Below are positions 58,122-64,000 of a DNA stretch of 64,000 nt, in pieces; positions within the stretch are counted from its first letter, which is position 1; each line of letters opens with the position of its first letter. Below the pieces are notes generated by a model. That model saw nothing but the letters and a program-made list of their open reading frames with translations, ran no database searches and was not told where the DNA came from. The stretch spans positions 1 to 64,000 of the forward strand of contig NZ_LRUF01000008.1 of assembly GCF_001550155.1 (NCBI RefSeq), written 5' to 3'. The translations under genes and the position numbers were made by a program. The stretch comes from Pseudoalteromonas arabiensis (GTDB lineage: Bacteria; Pseudomonadota; Gammaproteobacteria; Enterobacterales; Alteromonadaceae).

Positions 58122-60575
58122 TTACTGAGTGACACTTTCAGCGGCAACTGGCTCTGCTGGTTCTTCTTCACTTAGTAAGTATTTATCAAGCCATTGCTCT
58201 TGCTCCCACAGCACATGCAATAGGCTCTTACGAGCGCGATAGCCATGAGCCTCATAAGGCAACATCACTAAACGGGCTTCTTTACCAAGGCCTTTTAATG
58301 CGGCGTACATACGCTCGCTTTGCATTGGGAATGTACCTGAGTTTGGATCTTCTTGACCGTGGATCATTAGCATAGGCTCATTGATTTTCTCAGCATGGAA
58401 AAACGGTGACATAGCCGCATACACATCTTGGGCTTGCCAAAAATCACGCTCCTCACCTTGGAAACCAAATGGCGTTAAGGTGCGGTTATAAGCACCACTG
58501 CGTGCAATACCTGTTTTGAATAAATCACTATGTGCTAATAAGTTTGCCACCATGAAAGCACCATAAGAGTGACCAGCAATGGCAATGTTATCTTTATCTG
58601 CGATGCCCCTTTCAACTAACACATCAACCGCAGCTTTAGCACTTGCCACCAGCTGTTTACGAAATAAATCATTAGGCTCTTTGCCATCAACACCCACAAT
58701 TGGCATTTTCGGGTCGTCAAATACCGCAATCCCTTTTGCAAGGTAAGGCATTGGCCCCCAATAACCAATATAGGTAAATTGATAAGGAGACTCGCGTACC
58801 TGTGAAGCAACCGCTTTATCTTTATATTCAAGCGGATAAGCCCACATTAATACAGGTAATGTGCCTTGGGTTTTATCATAGCCTGGTGGCAGGTATAAAG
58901 TACCGCTTAGCTCAACACCATCATCACGCTGATAACGAATAAGCTCTTTTGTTACCCCTTTAAACTCAGGGTAAGGATGCTCAAACGTCGTTAGTTGTGT
59001 CAGCGTATCGTCGCCTAAATCACGGATAAAAAAGTTAGGTTGCTCGGTTTTAGATTCTCTAATGGTAATGAGTCGCTCACCTTCATCATCCAGCATCGCA
59101 CGAATACGTTCATAATAAGGTGCAGCCGATTGCCAAATACGCGTTTTTGAGTTCGTTTTTACATCATAGCGATCTAAAAATGGGATATTACCCTGTTCTG
59201 ATGCCCCATTACCACGTAAGAAAATATAACGCCCGCCAACGACTTTGATAACACTTACACCGAGATCGTTTCGCTCATAAATGGGTTTACCTGGATCCTT
59301 ATAAGCATCGTTATAGCTGCGCTCTGAAAATAACACGCGATTTCGATCAGCATTGCGCGGCTGAATAACGTATGTGCGTAACTGCCTATCACTAAAGCGC
59401 CATTCAGATAACAGTGCAACATTATTATTGCCCCACTCTATTGAATCAAAGCGACGTTCGACTTTAGCAAATAATTTTGGGTCACGTTTAAACGGTGCAC
59501 GCAAGCTATAAAGATAGTCATGATGAGGCACGTCTGTTTTCATATCGCCACCATCTTGCGCCTGTGCCCAAATAACTTCTGCACCTTGATCTGCACGCCA
59601 CTGAAACTCACGAGGACCTGTACGAACACTGTCATAACCTTGTGGGATGTTGTCTGCTAGCGGCTGTTTAGCAAGCTCAGCTAAGGTATACCCTCGCATG
59701 CCCCATATTTGCCATGTGGCTGCAAACCGGCTGTAAGGAACTTGATATGAGAATGGCTCATCAATCATGCCTACTAAAATATTGGTTGAATCAGGTGAGA
59801 CTGAAAATGATTTAATTAAGCCTGGCTGGCCAATCGGCTGTGCCTGGCCGCTAAGCGGAATATAGGTAAGTTGGCTTTGTCCATAAAACTTAAATTGCGC
59901 CTCATCAAATGGGCTACTAAGTAAATTTTGATACGTACGCGCAGGGGCTTTTTCACCGCTACTTTGTTGGATAACAGGTACAACCCCCGTAGTGTCATTC
60001 GAAAGGCGTGCTTTGCCTAAATTAACGGCTGCATTAGCAACCAAAGCGCTGCTATCAGGTAGCCAACTGTAGGGCGAACGAGTAAGCACTGAGTTTAAAG
60101 CAGTGTCACTTAACTGCCTTGCTTGTTTAGTACTGACATTATAAACCCATAAGTTTGCAGCGGACGCTTGTTCTACAACGAACGCTAAATACTGACTATC
60201 GCTAGACCAACTTGGCGCGCGAATAATGCCTTGAGGTAATCCTGTTACCTCTATTTCGGTGCCTGTTTCAACATGCTTTAGAACAATGTTTGTAAATTTT
60301 GTTCGCTCTCGAGAACGTGAGAAATTAGCAGGGTTAAGTTTTATACCCGCTAACTTAAGCTCCTCTTTTGACAGGTCTTGTAATGTTTCAATGCGTTTAC
60401 TATCGAATAACGCCAACCACTGACCATCATTTGATAGGTAGCTACTGGGCGCTAACTTGGCATCAACAACAGCCGCAAGAGCTGGTGACGGGGTTTGGTA
60501 TCCTTCGTTGGCAAAACTTGAAGTACTCACGGATACGCCAATAACTAGCGCAAAAAGCAATTTAAATGCTTTCAT
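58122..60575 (-). CDS. S9 family prolyl oligopeptidase-like serine peptidase
   Basis: An 817-residue secreted or periplasmic peptidase. Signal peptide (about 1-22, ending SSFA), a beta-propeller (about 40-530), and a C-terminal alpha/beta hydrolase (about 540-800). The catalytic triad is seen as S in AIAGHSYGAFMV, D in IHGQEDPNSGTFP, and H in LPYEAHGYR. The propeller and long N-terminus resemble the glutamyl-endopeptidase/S9D group. A good AGGAA ribosome site precedes the ATG. It is divergent from a LacI regulator over 150 bases, a possible link to carbon or peptide scavenging. Confidence 0.9.
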   Translation of the reverse strand: MKAFKLLFALVIGVSVSTSSFANEGYQTPSPALAAVVDAKLAPSSYLSNDGQWLALFDSKRIETLQDLSKEELKLAGIKLNPANFSRSRERTKFTNIVLKHVETGTEIEVTGLPQGIIRAPSWSSDSQYLAFVVEQASAANLWVYNVSTKQARQLSDTALNSVLTRSPYSWLPDSSALVANAAVNLGKARLSNDTTGVVPVIQQSSGEKAPARTYQNLLSSPFDEAQFKFYGQSQLTYIPLSGQAQPIGQPGLIKSFSVSPDSTNILVGMIDEPFSYQVPYSRFAATWQIWGMRGYTLAELAKQPLADNIPQGYDSVRTGPREFQWRADQGAEVIWAQAQDGGDMKTDVPHHDYLYSLRAPFKRDPKLFAKVERRFDSIEWGNNNVALLSEWRFSDRQLRTYVIQPRNADRNRVLFSERSYNDAYKDPGKPIYERNDLGVSVIKVVGGRYIFLRGNGASEQGNIPFLDRYDVKTNSKTRIWQSAAPYYERIRAMLDDEGERLITIRESKTEQPNFFIRDLGDDTLTQLTTFEHPYPEFKGVTKELIRYQRDDGVELSGTLYLPPGYDKTQGTLPVLMWAYPLEYKDKAVASQVRESPYQFTYIGYWGPMPYLAKGIAVFDDPKMPIVGVDGKEPNDLFRKQLVASAKAAVDVLVERGIADKDNIAIAGHSYGAFMVANLLAHSDLFKTGIARSGAYNRTLTPFGFQGEERDFWQAQDVYAAMSPFFHAEKINEPMLMIHGQEDPNSGTFPMQSERMYAALKGLGKEARLVMLPYEAHGYRARKSLLHVLWEQEQWLDKYLLSEEEPAEPVAAESVTQ

Positions 60576-60727
60576 ATCGGTTCCTTTTTCGTTTTTATTC
60601 TCGATAATCTAGACAGTTTAGGGCAATTCATAAAGAGTTTCGACTCTTTTAGCTGCCAATCAGTGACTTAAACCTGAAAATTACGCTAAAATAAGCGTAC
60701 TCTTTTCACTACTTCTCGCTAAATATA

Positions 60728-61735
60728 ATGATTAAAAAAACAGGCAAAGTCACGATTTGGGATGTTGCTAAAGAAGCTCAAGTATCCAAATCTACCGTGT
60801 CTTTAGTCCTAACAAACAGTGATAAGGTCAGTAAAAAAAGTAAGGATAAAGTACTTAGCGCAATTGAAAAGCTGGGGTATGTATACAATCGTGATGCAGC
60901 GGCACTAAGAAGTAAACGCTCAAACTTGGTTGCCCTTGTCATTAATGACTTAACGAACCCCTATTCTGCGCAACTGGCAGTGGGCCTTGAAAAGCATATT
61001 TTAGCTTTAGGTATGTTGCCTATGTTGGTTAACATTGCTGAGGATGTTGAAAGGCAAAAACAGGTTGTAAAAACATTAAAAGAATACAATGTCGCTGCCT
61101 TTATAATGTGTCCGGCTCCGGGCACTGAGCAAAGCTGGCAAGATGAGCTAATAGAAAGCGGGTTTCCTGTTATTAATATTATGCGTGAAATCCCATTTTC
61201 GGCAGCCCCTTGTATTCTGCCGGATAATAAAAAAGGCACGCATGTAGCCACCTCCCATATTCTGTCACAGGGTATTGAAGACATTGCTTTTATAGGTGGT
61301 ACTAGTGAAATATCTGATTACCATGAACGATTAAGCGGCTTTTTATCGGCTTTAAAACAATTTAACATTCATGATGAAAAATGCGTCATTGAAGCCCCCA
61401 CCAATCGCCAAGGTGGACGCGAAGCATTCGATAAATTGATTACGCAGGCACCCAGTACGCAAGCAATTATTTGTTTTAATGACGTGATCGCATACGGCGT
61501 TATTGAGGCAATACGCCAACATGGCCTTGAGCCTGGGAAAGACATCAAGGTCGTTGGCTTTGACGATCTTGAAGACTCACGCTTGATGCTCCCCTCTTTA
61601 TCAACCATTGCTATCAATGCCGATGAAATAGGCAAAAGAACCTGCCAAGTACTCAACGAATTGCTCAATCAGTCGACTCCCCCTGTTCGAACCTTGGTGG
61701 ACGTCAACCTACAAATAAGAGACTCAAGTAAATGA
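60728..61735 (+). CDS. LacI family transcriptional regulator
   Basis: A 335-residue regulator: HTH at about 8-30 (VTIWDVAKEAQVSKSTVSLVL), hinge helix with YNRDAAALRSKRSN, and a sugar-binding-type effector domain (about 65-330; FIGGTSEISDYHERLSGF, VVGFDDLEDSRL). Its ATG is at 60728. It is divergent from the S9 peptidase, and its stop codon overlaps the start of a glycosyltransferase gene (ATGA), so those two are co-translated. The effector is not known. Confidence 0.92.
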   Translation: MIKKTGKVTIWDVAKEAQVSKSTVSLVLTNSDKVSKKSKDKVLSAIEKLGYVYNRDAAALRSKRSNLVALVINDLTNPYSAQLAVGLEKHILALGMLPMLVNIAEDVERQKQVVKTLKEYNVAAFIMCPAPGTEQSWQDELIESGFPVINIMREIPFSAAPCILPDNKKGTHVATSHILSQGIEDIAFIGGTSEISDYHERLSGFLSALKQFNIHDEKCVIEAPTNRQGGREAFDKLITQAPSTQAIICFNDVIAYGVIEAIRQHGLEPGKDIKVVGFDDLEDSRLMLPSLSTIAINADEIGKRTCQVLNELLNQSTPPVRTLVDVNLQIRDSSK

Positions 61736-62952
61736 AAAAAGTGTTAGTGATCGGCTATGTGTGGCCTGAGCCAAACTCCTCTGCAGCCGGCACGCATATG
61801 ATGTCATTATTGCGGGCTTTTCGCAGTGAAGGTTGGCAGGTTGAATTTGCAAGCCCTGCACAAAAAACAGAACACATGGTCGACCTCAGTGATGATGGCA
61901 TTAGCACACAGGTTATTGCACTAAATTGCTCAAGTTTTGATGACTATGTGCAATCTTACAATCCCGATATTGTGATGTTTGACCGTTTTATGATGGAAGA
62001 ACAATTTGGCTGGCGTGTTGATAAATACTGCCCTAACGCCCTGAAAATTCTCGACACTGAAGACCTTCAATGTTTAAGAAACGCCCGCCACGAAGCACAT
62101 AAAGCAGGACGCGAGTTTACCACGGCAGATTTACACAGCGATATTGCAAAACGTGAGATTGCCGCCATTTTGCGCTCTGACATTAGTTTGATCATTTCAC
62201 ACTTTGAAATCCAGTTACTGAATGACGTATTCAACGTTGATGCAGCTTTGCTTCACCACCTCCCCTTTTTAGTTGACTTAACAGCATTGCCCCAGGCCAC
62301 TAAGTCATTCAGTGAGCGCAAACATTTTATGACAATAGGTAATTTTCGTCATGCGCCAAATTGGGATGCTGTTTTGTACTTACAACAAATTTGGCCGCTT
62401 ATTCGAAAACAATTGCCTGATGCCGAATTACATATTTACGGCTCTTATCCACCACCCAAAGCCACGGCACTTAATAATCCAAAAACAGGCTTTTTAATTA
62501 AAGGCTGGGCTGAAGATGCCTTTAAAGTAATGGAAGAAGCTAGGGTGTGCTTATCACCACTGCGTTTTGGGGCTGGGATCAAGGGTAAATTACTTGAAGC
62601 GATGATTATGCAAACACCGAGTGTCACCACCCCAATTGGCAGTGAAGGCATGCACAAAGAGGAACCTTGGCCGGGTGCCCTATGCGAAAGTACCGAACAG
62701 TTTGCCGACGCAGCGGTTGCACTGTACAAAAACGAAGCGCAATTTACTCAAGCCCAACAACATGGTCAGCAGTTACTGCAAAAATATTATGATAAATCAA
62801 AGCTTCAAACTCAATTAATCGCTAAAATAAAGGCAGTGAGTGAATCTCTTATTAGCCATAGGCAAGCAAATTTCACGGGGCAAATGCTGAAACATCATAC
62901 TATGCGTTCAACACAATATATGGCGCAATGGATTGAGGCAAAAAATAAGTAA
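61732..62952 (+). CDS. Glycosyltransferase, GT4/GT-B type
   Basis: A 406-residue GT-B glycosyltransferase. The N-terminal GYVWPEPNSSAAGTHMMSLL is the acceptor-side loop, and the C-terminal half has the donor-binding segments MTIGNFRHAPNWDAVLYL, AELHIYGSYPP, GFLIKGW, CLSPLRFGAGIKGKLLEAMI and TPIGSEGM, as in GT4-like enzymes. It overlaps the LacI gene by four bases. No polysaccharide cluster surrounds it, so its acceptor is unknown; it could decorate a surface glycan or make a small glycoside. Confidence 0.85.
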   Translation: MKKVLVIGYVWPEPNSSAAGTHMMSLLRAFRSEGWQVEFASPAQKTEHMVDLSDDGISTQVIALNCSSFDDYVQSYNPDIVMFDRFMMEEQFGWRVDKYCPNALKILDTEDLQCLRNARHEAHKAGREFTTADLHSDIAKREIAAILRSDISLIISHFEIQLLNDVFNVDAALLHHLPFLVDLTALPQATKSFSERKHFMTIGNFRHAPNWDAVLYLQQIWPLIRKQLPDAELHIYGSYPPPKATALNNPKTGFLIKGWAEDAFKVMEEARVCLSPLRFGAGIKGKLLEAMIMQTPSVTTPIGSEGMHKEEPWPGALCESTEQFADAAVALYKNEAQFTQAQQHGQQLLQKYYDKSKLQTQLIAKIKAVSESLISHRQANFTGQMLKHHTMRSTQYMAQWIEAKNK

Positions 62953-63101
62953 ATTCCTCTTAAATATTACTAGACATAGCGGCGTTTGCCGCTAAAATCG
63001 CGCTGGAAAATTTAACCGATATTGTCTTTAGCAATGACTATATCTTATTGAAATTTGGTCTATCCTTAACTGAACAATTTAACCTTTGGTTCAAAACACC
63101 T

Positions 63102-64000
63102 TTGAAAAACGCAACGTTTACTGAAAAACGAAAATTTATCGTTAAGCTGGGTAAAATGCTCCATAAATATGGCACACCTGCTTACCGACTTGAAGCGCAC
63201 CTAATGGAAGTTGCTACATACCTTGGACTCAAGTCTTCCTTTGTTATGTCGCCCACATCCGTTACTTTTGTGATCTGGACAGACGGCCACGAAGAAGAAT
63301 ACACCCATGTTGCACGTGTAGATCCTGGCGATCACGATTTAGGCTCGCTGGCTGATACCGATGACTTAGTAAACAAAATGCTCAATGGCGAGTTAACGTT
63401 ACAAGAGGTTGATAAACAGCTCGACATTATTTACACCATGCCTAATCCGTACAACAAATTTACCACAGGTGTCGCGTTTGCAACCTCTGGTGGTGCATTT
63501 GCAATGTTAATGGGCACCAGCTGGAATGACGTATTTTGGTCAGCATTACTCACGCTCATTGTTTATTTATTTGTACTTTGGTCAACACGTTCTAAACGTG
63601 TCGCTCATATGCTCGAACCATTAGTCGCAATCGTTTCAGCAATTTTAGCCTGTGCAATTAGTGTCTATCTTGATGCCGAAATAAACATACGCTTAGTGGT
63701 GCTTTCTGCCATTATTGTGTTTATACCTGGGCTTGCCCTTGCCCTTGGGCTCGCTGAACTTGCAGCAAGACACTTAGTATCTGGTACAGCAAGGGTGATG
63801 GACTCCTTTATGCTGTTATTTAAGCTTTATTTTGGTGCTTTTATAGGGATTGGAATTGGCTTTGCCCTCTTTGGACAAACAGACTTTATACAACCTGAGC
63901 CATTACCCAAGTGGACAGCATGGCTGGCTATTTTTATGCTGTGTAGCAGCCTAATTGTAATTTTTAGAACTAAAATTAAACATGCCGTTTGGTCTATTGC
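63102..64000 (+). CDS. ThrE-type threonine/serine exporter, partial
   Basis: An open frame of about 300 codons that runs off the window end. The cytoplasmic N-terminal part has KLGKMLHKYGTPAYRLEAHL and VMSPTSVTFVIW, typical of ThrE/YjjP (DUF1212). Membrane helices follow (VAFATSGGAFAMLMGTSWND and AIIVFIPGLALALGLAELA), and the reading continues toward a second half (YjjB/DUF3815-like), so it is probably a fused ThrE. The start is uncertain: the frame is open back to about 62960, with TTG at 63048 and 63102 and the first ATG at 63156, which already lies in the conserved helix. I chose 63102. No good ribosome site is seen. Confidence 0.8.
   Translation, partial: MKNATFTEKRKFIVKLGKMLHKYGTPAYRLEAHLMEVATYLGLKSSFVMSPTSVTFVIWTDGHEEEYTHVARVDPGDHDLGSLADTDDLVNKMLNGELTLQEVDKQLDIIYTMPNPYNKFTTGVAFATSGGAFAMLMGTSWNDVFWSALLTLIVYLFVLWSTRSKRVAHMLEPLVAIVSAILACAISVYLDAEINIRLVVLSAIIVFIPGLALALGLAELAARHLVSGTARVMDSFMLLFKLYFGAFIGIGIGFALFGQTDFIQPEPLPKWTAWLAIFMLCSSLIVIFRTKIKHAVWSI

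Noticed and set aside
62979..62994. Hairpin agcggcgtttgccgct after the glycosyltransferase gene
   Set aside because: The stem is only 6 bp and no T-run follows, so a terminator cannot be supported.

Overview
The window looks like a chromosomal segment of a marine gammaproteobacterium, most likely Pseudoalteromonas or a close Alteromonadales relative. This rests on the AT-rich composition, gammaproteobacterial forms of FadE, AhpC/AhpF, Bfd, RhtA and ClsC-type phospholipase D, two TonB-dependent receptors, three chemoreceptors and several c-di-GMP and two-component proteins. No rRNA, tRNA or CRISPR array was seen. The assignment is by recognition of protein families; no search was run.

Layout. 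1-1432: a complete IS4-type element immediately downstream of fadE, apparently inserted in the fadE terminator. 1495-5893: fadE with FadR-like operators, a ClsC-like phospholipase D lipoprotein, and bfd. 5894-15372: an accessory island, all on the minus strand. In order of transcription it holds a small secreted protein, a TPS-domain exoprotein, a CdiA-like protein with a nuclease-like C-terminus, a putative immunity protein and a lipoprotein, followed by a decayed second copy of the small secreted protein family. No TpsB/CdiB partner is present. This is the most unusual part of the window.

15373-36902: a six-CHRD lipoprotein, a chemoreceptor with a thioredoxin-like neighbour, an isochorismatase-like hydrolase, a 1511-residue propeller-PAS-GGDEF-EAL protein convergent with a hybrid histidine kinase, a CDF metal transporter with an altered metal site, a diguanylate cyclase, an AraC regulator divergent from a DUF962/Mpo1 protein, a patatin-like lipase, and a chemoreceptor/solute-binding-protein/DM13 group. 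37005-44230: ahpC-ahpF with an OxyR-like site, an SDR remnant, a fadD-type acyl-CoA ligase, and a group of small membrane proteins, a BMT5-like methyltransferase and a Gfo/Idh oxidoreductase.

44365-64000: a chemoreceptor; an iron-uptake block (TonB receptor divergent from two small membrane proteins and a PepSY reductase-like protein, with a Fur-like box); rhtA; a second TonB receptor with a Fur-like box divergent from a LysR regulator; LysE exporter; SDR divergent from LysR; YciI; a secreted SnoaL-like protein; an S9 peptidase divergent from a LacI regulator that overlaps a glycosyltransferase; and a ThrE-type exporter cut by the window end.

How they fit together: fadE and fadD serve fatty-acid oxidation; ahpCF and bfd serve peroxide and iron management; the TonB/PepSY loci serve siderophore-type iron uptake; the chemoreceptors, c-di-GMP enzymes and kinase serve sensing and lifestyle control; the 6.4-14.9 kb island probably serves competition with other bacteria.
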